Source: Bilamarchaeum sp050303335
GTDB taxonomy: Archaea; Micrarchaeota; Micrarchaeia; Anstonellales; Bilamarchaeaceae
Direction of reading: 5' to 3'
Assembly: GCA_050303335.1 (NCBI GenBank)
Contig: JBNLBN010000010.1
Coordinates: forward strand, 1 to 40,284
Length of the DNA: 40,284 bases
Shown: positions 7,605-16,288 of the stretch, in pieces
Position numbering within the stretch: position 1 is the stretch's first letter
How the letters are laid out: every line of letters begins with the position of its first letter
Notes under the pieces: generated by a model
The model's input: the letters and a program-made list of their open reading frames with translations, nothing else
The model's database searches: none
Told to the model about the DNA's origin: nothing
Program-made: the position numbers and the translations under genes

Positions 7605-8234
7605 TTATTTCAGTATTTTGTGGACGAATTCCTTGGATTTTCTTTCGAATCCGTCCTTGGTTACAACAACAAGATCAACGCGCTCTCCGCTTGCAGCATC
7701 CCTTTTCATCGCAGCGCTTACTGCCTTTGCCGCAACGGAAAGGTTGGTTTTCGTGTCCCTGTTTTCTTCATAAAGCTCTTCAAGGACACCATATGCTATT
7801 GGAGATCCGCTTCCTGTCGATGTAAGTTTTTCCTCGGTGATGCCACCGAGCATGTCAACGGAAAACAATCTTGGCTTGTCATCCACGCCGCCAATCAGCA
7901 GCTGGACAAAGAATGGGAAGAACTTGTGCTGGGCAAGTATGTTTCCAAGCAGCGTAGCTGCCGCTTCGACGCCCATCTGCTTCTCATGCTTCAGTTCATA
8001 CAATTTTATCTCGGCCTTCATCCATCGGACCAAGGTCTGTGCATCACCGACGCTTCCTGCAATTGTCATTGCAATGCGGTCGTCAATTGCATAAATCTTG
8101 TCGATATCCTTGCTTGCTATCAAATAGCCCATCGTTGCTCTTCTGTCACTTGCAAGAACAACTCCATCCTTGCAAACGAGGCCGACCGTTGTCGTTCCCG
8201 TTTGAACACCTTGAGATTGCTTCACGCTATCCAT
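7605..8234 (-). CDS. psmB: Proteasome beta subunit
   Basis: This 209-residue N-terminal nucleophile protease subunit forms the inner beta rings of the archaeal 20S proteasome. A short propeptide (residues 1-13, ending QTG) precedes TTTVGLVCKDGVVLASDRRA, so Thr14 would be the catalytic nucleophile after self-cleavage. The conserved Asp and Lys region follows (SDRRATMGYLIASKDIDKI), then MTIAGSVGDAQ, and near the C-terminus TGSGSPIAYGVLE and SGERVDLVVV. Length and motifs are typical. No alpha subunit gene is in the window. It is the first gene of an apparent operon with aCPSF1, linking protein and RNA turnover. Confidence 0.97.
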   Translation of the reverse strand: MDSVKQSQGVQTGTTTVGLVCKDGVVLASDRRATMGYLIASKDIDKIYAIDDRIAMTIAGSVGDAQTLVRWMKAEIKLYELKHEKQMGVEAAATLLGNILAQHKFFPFFVQLLIGGVDDKPRLFSVDMLGGITEEKLTSTGSGSPIAYGVLEELYEENRDTKTNLSVAAKAVSAAMKRDAASGERVDLVVVTKDGFERKSKEFVHKILK

Positions 8235-8345
8235 AATACCATCTTGGGAGAATTAATGGTTTAACTTCGCCACTAATCTTTATAAATTAATCTAAAACGA
8301 GATAACTTATGTATAATGTTATTGTTGATGGAAATAAATATAAAC

Positions 8346-10931
8346 TTATCTTTTGTCCGTGAGCCTAGACAACAGGGTCACGATTGCGATGAATGCCACG
8401 CTGAAGGCCGCTATGATCGACCAGTCTGCAATTCCTATCGGGACTACATTGAACCAGGATGCTGCCTCGGTATATAGAACTATAAGCTGGAGGGCAAGGG
8501 TGAAAAGCACTGCCAGATGCAGCCACTTGTTTGAGAAGAACGGTGTATTGTACCTCCACCGGACCAGGTATACGCTGATGCTTTCGAATATAACGAAACC
8601 CGTAAAGAACATTGTCTGCGCCATCACCAGGGTGTCATTGATGAAATAAAACGCATAGAGCAGAATGACGATGATTGTTTCCGTGATCCCCATTATCGTA
8701 ATGAATTTCATCACTTCCCCGCTCAGGATCCGCTCCTTTTTCGGCCGCGGCTTCATCTTCATGATGTCCGGGCTTGCAGGATCGGCGCCGAGTGCAAGTG
8801 CAGGAAGGCCATCTGTTAGCAGGTTGATCCAAAGAAGCTGGATGGCAATCTTGGATGAGAGGCCCAACGGAGAGATAGTCGCTGCAAAAACAGCAAGGAC
8901 TTCGGATGTGTTAGCTCCGATGAGAAGGGTGACGAATTTCCGCACATTGGTAAAACTTGCCCTTCCTTCTGAAATCGAGTTCCTGATGGTTATGAAATTG
9001 TCATCAAGGAGGATCATGTCGCTTGCCTGCTTTGAGACTTCCGTGCCCCTTATTCCCATCGCGATGCCTACATCAGAATTCTTGATGGCCGCTGCGTCAT
9101 TCACTCCGTCGCCTGTCATGCATACGATGTGCCCATTGCTTTGGAGGGCCTTGAGAAGCATCACCTTGTGCTTCGGGCTCGTGCGCGCATAGATTTCCGA
9201 AGCTTCCACCACTTTAGAAAGCTCCTTTTCCGACATCTGGTCCAGTTCCGACCCGGTCACCACCTTGTTGTTGAACCCAAGTTCATGTCCTATTGCTGCT
9301 GCCGTGAACTTGTTGTCACCGGTAATCATCAGCACTTTTATACCTGCAGACCTGCAGTCGCGGATGGCGCTTTTTACTCCCTTTCGCGGGGGATCTATCA
9401 TCCCCATAAGGCCAAGGAAGACTGTCTCATCGCCCTCTTCATATGCAAAACCCAGAACCCTGAGGGCGGATTTGGCCATATCGACATTCATGCCGGATAT
9501 TTCCGAGATTTCCTTATTGGTGAGCTTCTTGATGCCTGACTTCGTTTTGACCTTGTTGCACTTCTCGATTATGGATTCCGGGGCGCCCTTGAGATAAGTG
9601 ATCTTTCCGTGTGTTGTGCTCATCATCTTGGTCTCCGATGAGAACGGCTCCTCGGCAGTCCTGGGATTCCTCAGCCTGATCTGTTCCGGATCGAGACCTG
9701 CCTTGTAGACCGGAAGGAGAAGTGCTATTTCAGTCGGGTCGCCCTTGAACCCCTCGTTTTCCTTTGCATCGTTGCAGAGTGCCGCGCATTTGAGGATCGT
9801 CTCAAGGTCATCTGACTTCCCTTCATCGGAAAGGAACTTCCCCTCCTTTGAGAGCCCTGAACCGGTGACATGGAAGGTGAATCCCGGGATATATATCCTT
9901 GTCACCGTCATGATGTTCTCAGTCAGAGTCCCTGTCTTGTCGGAACATATTATGTCTACGGACCCCAGATCCTGGACCGTTGAAAGCCTTCTTGTCAGTG
10001 CGTTCTCCTTGAGCATCCTGTTGGTAGCAATCGAAAGAGACAATGTAACTACGGCTGGAAGCCCTTCGGGAATCGCAGCAACTCCGAGTGCAACTGCGGC
10101 AAGGAAGATGTAGAGCAGGTCTCCGGTACGAAGGAGGAATTCCGTCGACACTATAATCAGCAGAACGAACAGGGTAATGAACATTATCTTTTTTCCGACA
10201 TCCTCTATTTCCAGCTGGAACTGGGTGATTTTTGTCGGCGTTGTGGAGATCTCCTTTGCTATCTTTCCTACTTCCGATTCGAGTCCGGTCGCAACCACCA
10301 CAGCAAATCCCCTGCCCCTGGTGATTACGGAATTCATGAATAGCATGTTCTTCTTTTCTGCAAGAGGGATCTGTTCCGGGAGAATCTCATCGTTCTTGAA
10401 GACAGGGATGCTCTCTCCAGTCAGTTGCGACTCATCGCAGTGGAGCGAATGTGCCTCTATTATCCTGGAATCAGCAGCGACCTTGTCGCCCTCATGGATC
10501 ACAAGAAGATCACCTGGAACGACTTCTTCTGAAGGGATCTCCATCTCCTTGCCATGCCGGATTACTGTCGCTTTCGGGGCCGCCATCCGGGTCAGAGCCT
10601 CGATGGTCTTCTCTGCCTTGTACTCCTGGAAGAACCCGAATACCGCGTTCGCGATGACTATCGCAAAGATAAGAATGGAATCTATGTAGTCAGGATGTTC
10701 GTCAAGATAGGATATTACAAGCGAGACTATTGCGGCAAAAAGCAGCACAAGGACGAGCGCGTTCTTGAACTGGTCGATGAATATGGAAAGCGGCGAGATC
10801 TTCCTCTCGATGAACACGGAGTTCGGCCCATGCTCCATGAGCCGCTTTTCCACCTGTTTTTCAGTGAGGCCTTCCCTAGAAGTCTGGAACTTCCTGAATA
10901 CCTCATCGCTCGTGAGTGCCTGGTATTCCAT
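8346..10931 (-). CDS. P2A-type cation (Ca2+) transporting ATPase
   Basis: This 861-residue polytopic membrane pump has the SERCA/PMR1-like order: an N-terminal cation-ATPase domain, then A domain CDESQLTGESIP, M4 PEGLPAVV, phosphorylation site CSDKTGTLTEN, hinge MTGDGVNDAAAIK, and six C-terminal membrane segments. Ca2+ ligands of SERCA have counterparts: Glu in M4 (IPEGLP), Asn and Glu in M5 (ANTSEV), Asn-Thr-Asp in M6 (WINLLTDGLPAL) and Glu in M8 (VIFESISV). Ca2+ is therefore the likely ion, although Mn2+ is also carried by PMR1 relatives. The ATG at 10931 lies just past the stop of the FKBP lipoprotein gene, so the two are co-transcribed. Confidence 0.95.
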   Translation of the reverse strand: MEYQALTSDEVFRKFQTSREGLTEKQVEKRLMEHGPNSVFIERKISPLSIFIDQFKNALVLVLLFAAIVSLVISYLDEHPDYIDSILIFAIVIANAVFGFFQEYKAEKTIEALTRMAAPKATVIRHGKEMEIPSEEVVPGDLLVIHEGDKVAADSRIIEAHSLHCDESQLTGESIPVFKNDEILPEQIPLAEKKNMLFMNSVITRGRGFAVVVATGLESEVGKIAKEISTTPTKITQFQLEIEDVGKKIMFITLFVLLIIVSTEFLLRTGDLLYIFLAAVALGVAAIPEGLPAVVTLSLSIATNRMLKENALTRRLSTVQDLGSVDIICSDKTGTLTENIMTVTRIYIPGFTFHVTGSGLSKEGKFLSDEGKSDDLETILKCAALCNDAKENEGFKGDPTEIALLLPVYKAGLDPEQIRLRNPRTAEEPFSSETKMMSTTHGKITYLKGAPESIIEKCNKVKTKSGIKKLTNKEISEISGMNVDMAKSALRVLGFAYEEGDETVFLGLMGMIDPPRKGVKSAIRDCRSAGIKVLMITGDNKFTAAAIGHELGFNNKVVTGSELDQMSEKELSKVVEASEIYARTSPKHKVMLLKALQSNGHIVCMTGDGVNDAAAIKNSDVGIAMGIRGTEVSKQASDMILLDDNFITIRNSISEGRASFTNVRKFVTLLIGANTSEVLAVFAATISPLGLSSKIAIQLLWINLLTDGLPALALGADPASPDIMKMKPRPKKERILSGEVMKFITIMGITETIIVILLYAFYFINDTLVMAQTMFFTGFVIFESISVYLVRWRYNTPFFSNKWLHLAVLFTLALQLIVLYTEAASWFNVVPIGIADWSIIAAFSVAFIAIVTLLSRLTDKR

Positions 10932-10932
10932 A

Positions 10933-11802
10933 TCAACCTTTCTTGAACAAGTCCACCAAGGTAACCTGGAATGTCAGGGTCTCATTTGCAAGCCTGTGAT
11001 TGCAGTCGAACGTTATGGACTCGTTGGTTTTATCTGAAACTTTGCAGAGCGTCATCTGGCTCGTCTGCGGGTGCGGGACGTAATAATAGTCTCCAAGCAG
11101 GTAGTTGTTTTCTATCACCGCAGTTGTTTCATTGGTTGATACTACCTTTTGCGGGAGTGCATTGTAGAGCATGAACTCGGTCCCTGGAACGAGCACGTAG
11201 AACAGCGTAATTGTATCGTTGGTGACATTCTGGATCACCACATCACCGGATGGCTGCTTGAAGGCGGTTCCCTCTTCTATGGTAATGTTCTGTTCAGCAA
11301 AGAGGTCCTCGATATCCGCCCGCGGAACTACTTCGAAGAAACTCCTGTTGTAATATCTCAGTATGGAGAATTTGTTGGTCGGATCGTATGGCCCGTAGCC
11401 CCTTGCCGGATCAACCTGGAATTTGACTGTTTCGTTCAATTCCATTCCAAGAGTGTTGATGATGAAGCCCTTGATAAGCCCGCTGTCGAATGAAGCTTCG
11501 TATTCCATGGGTTCGTATGTCCTCGTAATCGTGTATATGCCATTTTCCCTTGCAACTTCCTCGATATTCGTATCCTGCACCGTACCGTTGACCCAGAGGA
11601 TATAGTTCACCCTCGCAATATCTCCCAGTTCAAGGATATCCGGAAGGCCTGAATTTATTAGAGGAGGGGTCGTGTTCATGACATCAGTGACGTTTGTACC
11701 GTTTACTGGAGTAATTACCGGAACTGTATCATTCCCTTTCACTTCCGGAGTCGAAACACATCCGGCCAAAACCAGCAGAATTGCAAGGATTACGTATTTC
11801 AT
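10933..11802 (-). CDS. FKBP/SlyD-type peptidyl-prolyl isomerase lipoprotein
   Basis: This 289-residue protein has a hydrophobic signal with lipobox LAGC at about residues 12-15, so it is probably lipid-anchored outside the cell. After a Thr/Asn/Pro linker (many N-x-T/S sequons), an FKBP-like domain begins at about residue 60 (GDIARVNYILWVNGTVQDTN). It contains the typical DSGLIKGF and GYGPYDP segments and an inserted second subdomain (GTAFKQPSGDVVIQNV) as in archaeal long FKBPs. The end, NHRLANETLTFQVTLVDL, closes the FKBP sheet. It likely helps fold exported proteins. The start at 11802 is supported by GGTTGAT upstream; a TTG at 11811 is less likely. It is first in an operon with the Ca2+ ATPase. 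Confidence 0.88.
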   Translation of the reverse strand: MKYVILAILLVLAGCVSTPEVKGNDTVPVITPVNGTNVTDVMNTTPPLINSGLPDILELGDIARVNYILWVNGTVQDTNIEEVARENGIYTITRTYEPMEYEASFDSGLIKGFIINTLGMELNETVKFQVDPARGYGPYDPTNKFSILRYYNRSFFEVVPRADIEDLFAEQNITIEEGTAFKQPSGDVVIQNVTNDTITLFYVLVPGTEFMLYNALPQKVVSTNETTAVIENNYLLGDYYYVPHPQTSQMTLCKVSDKTNESITFDCNHRLANETLTFQVTLVDLFKKG

Positions 11803-11819
11803 ATATATCAACCATAATT

Positions 11820-11926
11820 TGGGGTTACAGGGATTCGAACCCCGATATGCAGGTTACGGCCTCACATTGCCGCATAAGCGGCGGGATCTGGAGCCTGCCG
11901 TACTAACCTGGTTATACTATAACCCC
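11820..11926 (-). tRNA. tRNA-Trp (CCA) with a 33-base intron
   Basis: The gene gives a 74-base mature tRNA: acceptor GGGGTTA/TAACCCC with discriminator A at 11820, D stem GTAT/GTAC, anticodon stem GCAGG/CCTGC, T stem CGGGG/CCCTG. The anticodon loop reads CTCCAG then, after the intron, A. The intron (11855-11887, position 37/38) holds a perfect GCCGC-TTAT-GCGGC hairpin. I could not draw a strict 3-4-3 bulge-helix-bulge at these junctions, so the exact cut may differ by a base. Archaeal tRNA-Trp genes very often have an intron here, but often a longer one with box C/D guides, which is absent. CCA is not encoded. Confidence 0.82.
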
Positions 11927-12031
11927 ATATTTAACCTAATTGTTTGTTTATTCCATCGTTGGCTTTTAAAAACCTGATCAAAAATTGCATTCTTCTAAAC
12001 ATTTAAATTTTGATTAAACTTAGTAATACAC

Positions 12032-12775
12032 ATGGAAGAGATAGCAAAGGAGAACAGGACGGTGCTTTGTTTCGGAATCGATCCTGATATTTCAAAACTG
12101 AACATCGATGTAGTCGACATTTCCGGCCATTACCAGGATATGGTGGACATGCTTCTGGACGAGAAAGAGATTTCAGCAATCAAGCCTAACTATGCATTTT
12201 TTGCCCAATATGGTTTCGAGGGCCTGTACAATCTCGAAAACATTATCCAGCATTACAGGGGAAAGATACCTGTAATCCTCGATGCAAAACGCGGGGACAT
12301 CGGAAAGACCGGACTGGCATATGCAAAAGAAGTGTATGACTTCTGGCAGGCAGATGCAGTCACATTGCATCCTTATATGGGGCATGATTCCGTCGAACCA
12401 TTCCTCAGGGAGGGCAAAATTGCCTATATCCAGTGCAGGAATTCCAATCCTGGGGCAAAGGATTTCCAGGAACTTGCTTGCGGGGATGAGCTCCTTTATG
12501 AAAAAGTAGCCAGGAAGGCAGTTGAATGGAAATGCGGAATCGTAGTCGGTGCTACAAGCGACGCAATAAAAAGAATCGTAAAAATAACTGAAAACAGGGT
12601 ACCGATGCTGATTCCCGGAATAGGAGCCCAGGGAGGGGACCTTGAGATGGTGATGGAAGCGATAAAACCGAACCCTTACATCCACAGGATAAATGCATCT
12701 TCCTCGATTGCCTTCGCCAAAGATCCACTGGCAGAGGCACGGAAACTGAATGCCGTAATCAGGAAGTACCTGTAA
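12032..12775 (+). CDS. pyrF: Orotidine 5'-phosphate decarboxylase
   Basis: This 247-residue TIM-barrel enzyme makes UMP in de novo pyrimidine synthesis. The catalytic Asp-x-Lys-x-x-Asp motif is in VILDAKRGDIGKTGLAYAK (about residues 86-104). VTLHPYMGHDSVEPFL and the phosphate-gripping MLIPGIGAQGGDLEMV near the C-terminus also fit. The HPYMG motif and length fit the longer PyrF subfamily (type 2) rather than the short classic archaeal form. ATTTAAATTT about 27 bases before the ATG indicates a leaderless transcript. Its 3' end overlaps the convergent HerA-like ATPase gene by 17 bases. Confidence 0.95.
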   Translation: MEEIAKENRTVLCFGIDPDISKLNIDVVDISGHYQDMVDMLLDEKEISAIKPNYAFFAQYGFEGLYNLENIIQHYRGKIPVILDAKRGDIGKTGLAYAKEVYDFWQADAVTLHPYMGHDSVEPFLREGKIAYIQCRNSNPGAKDFQELACGDELLYEKVARKAVEWKCGIVVGATSDAIKRIVKITENRVPMLIPGIGAQGGDLEMVMEAIKPNPYIHRINASSSIAFAKDPLAEARKLNAVIRKYL

Positions 12776-14192
12776 AATCAAGCGCTGCCAGGGCGCTTTC
12801 GATGATGCTCCAATTTATCAGTATAACATAGACCAGCAGCAGGAACAGCAGGAGATAGATTATCCTGACGGGCTTTTTTGTAAGGTACTTGAAAATATGC
12901 TTTCCCGGCTTTGCAACCATTGCAGTGAGAATTTTCGAAAAAGCCCGGATTATGAAATCAAGCAGCTTAAGGAAAAACTTGAAGCTGTCTTTCTTTTTTT
13001 CAGGCTGCGCCCTTATTTCCGTCTTTTTTGGTATGTATGTCTTTTTCCTGGAATATTTCTCCATCAGCTTCGGATCCGTAGCCTCTGCAAGTACCTGGTC
13101 CTCGACCACTTCCATGGTCGTTGCAGGTGCAAAGATTGATACTTTCCTCGGTTCGGTCTGGTTTCCTGATTCATTAAGCGTCGATATGATGGCGTTTCCC
13201 GGTGAGAGCATCTTTAGCTCCTCCATCACATCGACATCCGATTCAGGAAATGATGATGCGAGGGCCCGGAGCCTCTTTATGCCCTTTTGCGTGAAGACCT
13301 TCTGTGAAAAGATTAGTTTCGTTGAAAGCTGGCTGAGGATATCATCCGGGAGGTCTGTTACATCCTGGGTTACGAAGAAAACCGAGACGCCCTTGGACCT
13401 TATCTGTTTCAGGATGGTGACCATGAGATCCACCAAAGACTTGTTGGAATCCTTGAAGAGGTAATGCGCCTCATCGAAAAATATCACGAATTCGGGGAAG
13501 TCGACATCCCCCTTTTCTGGAAGGTTGTCGAAAAGCTTCTGGAGAAGGAATGCAGGGGCAATGGATGCGAGCATGTTCTTCCTCGAATCGCTCAGGTTAA
13601 GAACGTTCATTCCGGTTACATCCTTGATCTTCAGCTCAGGTTTTCCAAAGAGGGAATCGAGGCCGGATTCCTGCATGGCAAGTATCTTCCTCTCGATTAC
13701 GGAAATGCTCGACTTGCTTATTCCCCTTGCCTTCTTTTCAAGCATGGTCTCAAGGATGGCAAGGAGATCGTCAAGAGAATCGAGCGGCATTTCGTTTTTC
13801 CTTGAATATGAGAATGCGAGTGAAAGGTGGCTTTCCTGCGTGGGATTGAGCGATAGCAGCTTCGAGATCAGCACCGACCCTGCCGTGCTCAAAGAAAAAC
13901 GCAGCGGGATGAACCGCTCGCTAAGGCTCCAGTAATTCGTTTCTATTCCGTGGGGCTGATATGGCGCCTTTGTATTCCTATCACTGGCCGCTCCTTTCAT
14001 GCAGAATCCGGACGCATCGCCCTTGATATCGGAAACGAATACATTTGCCCCCTTGTCTGCAAGCTGCTCTGCCATAACCTGCATCGCCCGGGATTTTCCG
14101 GAGCCTGTGCTGCCTGCGATAAGACCATGTCTCGTGAGATACTTGGGCTCTATTGAAACTAATTCTCCTTCACTTACTCCGATTGCAACCAT
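12759..14192 (-). CDS. Membrane-anchored HerA-like ATPase (DUF853 type)
   Basis: This 477-residue P-loop ATPase is of the HerA/FtsK superfamily, close to the YjgR/DUF853 group. Walker A is GSTGSGKS at about residues 28-35, followed by VFVSDIKGDASG. Walker B is FVIFFDEAHYLF near 240, with an arginine-finger-like region ILKQIRSKGVSVFFVTQD. The last 100 residues are unusual: a basic amphipathic stretch (EKKKDSFKFFLKLLDF) and then a strong membrane segment (RIIYLLLFLLLVYVILI) near the C-terminus, so it is probably tethered to the membrane. Its function is unknown; DNA or protein translocation is possible. It is a single gene, convergent with pyrF and divergent from nnrD. Confidence 0.85.
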   Translation of the reverse strand: MVAIGVSEGELVSIEPKYLTRHGLIAGSTGSGKSRAMQVMAEQLADKGANVFVSDIKGDASGFCMKGAASDRNTKAPYQPHGIETNYWSLSERFIPLRFSLSTAGSVLISKLLSLNPTQESHLSLAFSYSRKNEMPLDSLDDLLAILETMLEKKARGISKSSISVIERKILAMQESGLDSLFGKPELKIKDVTGMNVLNLSDSRKNMLASIAPAFLLQKLFDNLPEKGDVDFPEFVIFFDEAHYLFKDSNKSLVDLMVTILKQIRSKGVSVFFVTQDVTDLPDDILSQLSTKLIFSQKVFTQKGIKRLRALASSFPESDVDVMEELKMLSPGNAIISTLNESGNQTEPRKVSIFAPATTMEVVEDQVLAEATDPKLMEKYSRKKTYIPKKTEIRAQPEKKKDSFKFFLKLLDFIIRAFSKILTAMVAKPGKHIFKYLTKKPVRIIYLLLFLLLVYVILINWSIIESALAALDFTGTS

Positions 14193-14242
14193 CAGATAGA
14201 AATGGAAAATGATTTTTTAATACTTATAGGGGATTGTTTGGC

Positions 14243-14932
14243 ATGCATGAACTCGATTCGCACAAGGGGGAGAACGGAAAGCTCATGATAATCGCAGGTT
14301 CGAAGAGATACCACGGAGCTGCGCTCCTTGCGATACTTGGTGCGAGGCGGTTTGTTGACCTGGTGTATTTCCAGCCGGGGGAGAATGACAGCATGCTTAT
14401 TGCTGCAGTGAAATCTATCCCGGAGGTGATTGTAGGGCCGGGTGATTGCGACTGCACCCTTTTTGGAAACGGGATATGGAAGTCAAAGATCAGGCCGCCT
14501 GGAGGAAGGCTCGTTATGGACGGCGACGGGCTAAGGAAAAAAATCCCAGAAGGAGCAGTAATTACCCCGCATGAAGGGGAGTTCCGGGCGCTGTTCGATA
14601 TGGAAGGAAGTGTGGAAAACGTAAAGAAGGCGGCATCGGAACATAAGATAACGATCCTGAAGAAGGGAAGGGCAGACATTGTCAGCAACGGGGAAAAAAC
14701 AGTGACTGTCAAAGGCGGAAATCCGGGGCTTACCAAGGGCGGAACGGGGGATGTACTTGCCGCCCTTGCAGCATCTTTTTACTGCAAGAGGGATGCAATG
14801 GATTCATGCATCCTTGCATCAAGGATAGTGAAGAAGGCAGGAGATATGCTTATGAAGGACCACGGTTACAATTACTGCGCAACGGATCTTGTTGACATGC
14901 TGCCAAGAGCATACATGAAGGTTGTAAAATGA
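14243..14932 (+). CDS. nnrD: ADP-dependent NAD(P)H-hydrate dehydratase
   Basis: This ribokinase-fold enzyme of 229 residues repairs hydrated NAD(P)H. Key segments are SHKGENGKLMIIAGS near the N-terminus, VITPHEGEFRALF in the middle, and GNPGLTKGGTGDVLAALAAS with the catalytic Asp. Only the dehydratase half is present; the epimerase domain (NnrE/YjeF-N) that is often fused is absent. The ATG at 14243 is preferred over the TTG at 14234 because AGGGGAT lies at a suitable distance. Its stop overlaps the start of the deoxyhypusine synthase gene (ATGA), the first link of a five-gene operon. Confidence 0.92.
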   Translation: MHELDSHKGENGKLMIIAGSKRYHGAALLAILGARRFVDLVYFQPGENDSMLIAAVKSIPEVIVGPGDCDCTLFGNGIWKSKIRPPGGRLVMDGDGLRKKIPEGAVITPHEGEFRALFDMEGSVENVKKAASEHKITILKKGRADIVSNGEKTVTVKGGNPGLTKGGTGDVLAALAASFYCKRDAMDSCILASRIVKKAGDMLMKDHGYNYCATDLVDMLPRAYMKVVK

Positions 14933-15792
14933 AGATTAATGATTTCGATTTTGAAAAAAAGGATTTCAGGCACATGGGATTCCAGGGAACGAACATCGCG
15001 ATTGCAGCAGAGATCCTGGATGACATGGAGGATTCAACCGTATTCCTAACATTCACTTCGAATATGGTAGCATCAGGGCTGCGCGGGATATTTGCAAAGC
15101 TCTGCAGGGAAAAGAAGGTAAGTGCGATCATCACGGCAGGAGGCAGCCTTGACCATGACCTAATAAGATGCAAAAAGGATTACCTTCTCGGGGACTTCGT
15201 GATGGATGATGCCTTGCTCCATGAGGAAGGCACAAACAGGATAGGAAACATACTCGTTCCGAACGAATGCTATGTATACCTTGAGGGATTCATGCAGGAT
15301 ATTTTTTCTGAAATGGACAACGTTGTTTCCCCCAGCGAGATCGCAAGGGAGATCGGTAAGAAGACTGATGAGAGCTCGTTCCTCTACTGGGCCAACAGGA
15401 ATGATATCCCTGTCTTCTGTCCTGGCATAACCGATTCAGCAATAGGACTGCAGGCTCATTTTTACAAGCAGAAGAACAGGGAATTTTCGATCGATGTCAC
15501 GAAGGACATGAATGATCTTTCGCAGATTTCGCTCAATGCAGAGAAGACTGGCGGGCTTATTCTTGGCGGGGGGATTTCAAAGCACCATGCTATTGGCGTT
15601 AACCTGCTTCGCGGAGGATTCGACAGCGCTGTTTATGTTACAACTGCAAGCCCGTGGGACGGGTCCCTTAGCGGCGCGAGGACCAACGAGGGGATATCAT
15701 GGGGAAAGATTAAGGAGAAGGCAAGACATGTGACGGTTGACTGCGATGCTACGATAGCGTTGCCGATGATACTGGAGATGAGCAGATGGTGA
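14929..15792 (+). CDS. dys: Deoxyhypusine synthase
   Basis: This 287-residue enzyme transfers the aminobutyl group of spermidine to a lysine of aIF5A. Signature segments include FLTFTSNMVASGLRGIFAKL, the NAD-binding ITAGGSLDHDLIR, FCPGITDSAIGLQAHF and GGLILGGGISKHHA with the catalytic Lys in SKHH. It is shorter than the 300-370 residues common in eukaryotes but within the archaeal range. It overlaps nnrD and the next membrane-protein gene, so it is translated as part of a compact operon ending in primase. The aIF5A substrate gene is not in the window. Confidence 0.95.
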   Translation: MKINDFDFEKKDFRHMGFQGTNIAIAAEILDDMEDSTVFLTFTSNMVASGLRGIFAKLCREKKVSAIITAGGSLDHDLIRCKKDYLLGDFVMDDALLHEEGTNRIGNILVPNECYVYLEGFMQDIFSEMDNVVSPSEIAREIGKKTDESSFLYWANRNDIPVFCPGITDSAIGLQAHFYKQKNREFSIDVTKDMNDLSQISLNAEKTGGLILGGGISKHHAIGVNLLRGGFDSAVYVTTASPWDGSLSGARTNEGISWGKIKEKARHVTVDCDATIALPMILEMSRW

Positions 15793-16277
15793 TATTCTTT
15801 TTGGCGCTGCTTTCTGGCGCCCTCGTAAAGATAGTGGACTGGCTCGAGGATGACAGGAAAAGCAGGCACATATCAAAATACGGATTCGCGATACTCTACG
15901 GTGCGATAATCGGATACCTGATCGCGAACGCATCCTTTTCCACGCTGTTTCTTGCAGCCCTGATCGCCCAGATACTCAGCAAGAAGATAGATACCCTCTC
16001 CCACAGGATCGGCTTCCTCAGCGCAGTATTGATTGCATTCTTCTACCAGCTTCCTGAGATAGACATCCTGTTTTTCGGGTATTTCCTGCTCATGGCATTC
16101 CTTGATGAGATTGATTACGTCGGGAAACTTAGGTTCCTCAATGAATATCGGCCATTCCTGAAGATCGCCGGGATCCCTTTCATCTTCATCGGAAGGTTCG
16201 ACTACCTGTTCGGAATCCTGCTCTTCGACCTTGGATACGAGATCGTCAAAACCATTTCAAATAAAAACAAGTTTTGA
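15786..16277 (+). CDS. Unknown polytopic membrane protein
   Basis: This 163-residue protein has about five membrane segments: VIFFLALLSGALVKIV, GFAILYGAIIGYLIA, TLFLAALIAQIL, GFLSAVLIAFFY with ILFFGYFLLMAFL, and FLFGI/LLFDL near the end. Acidic residues (DWLEDD, DEIDYV, PEIDI) sit at the loops. No family is recognised with certainty. The start overlaps dys by 7 bases and the gene ends 11 bases before priL, so it is co-expressed with primase and hypusine synthesis genes. That is context, not proof of shared function. Confidence 0.75.
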   Translation: MVIFFLALLSGALVKIVDWLEDDRKSRHISKYGFAILYGAIIGYLIANASFSTLFLAALIAQILSKKIDTLSHRIGFLSAVLIAFFYQLPEIDILFFGYFLLMAFLDEIDYVGKLRFLNEYRPFLKIAGIPFIFIGRFDYLFGILLFDLGYEIVKTISNKNKF

Positions 16278-16288
16278 GAATACCCATA

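Noticed and set aside
11820..11926. Reading the intron tRNA as Arg (CCU) by moving the splice site
   Set aside because: Discriminator A, the G-rich acceptor and the general pattern fit Trp better, and no better bulge-helix-bulge supports the Arg reading.
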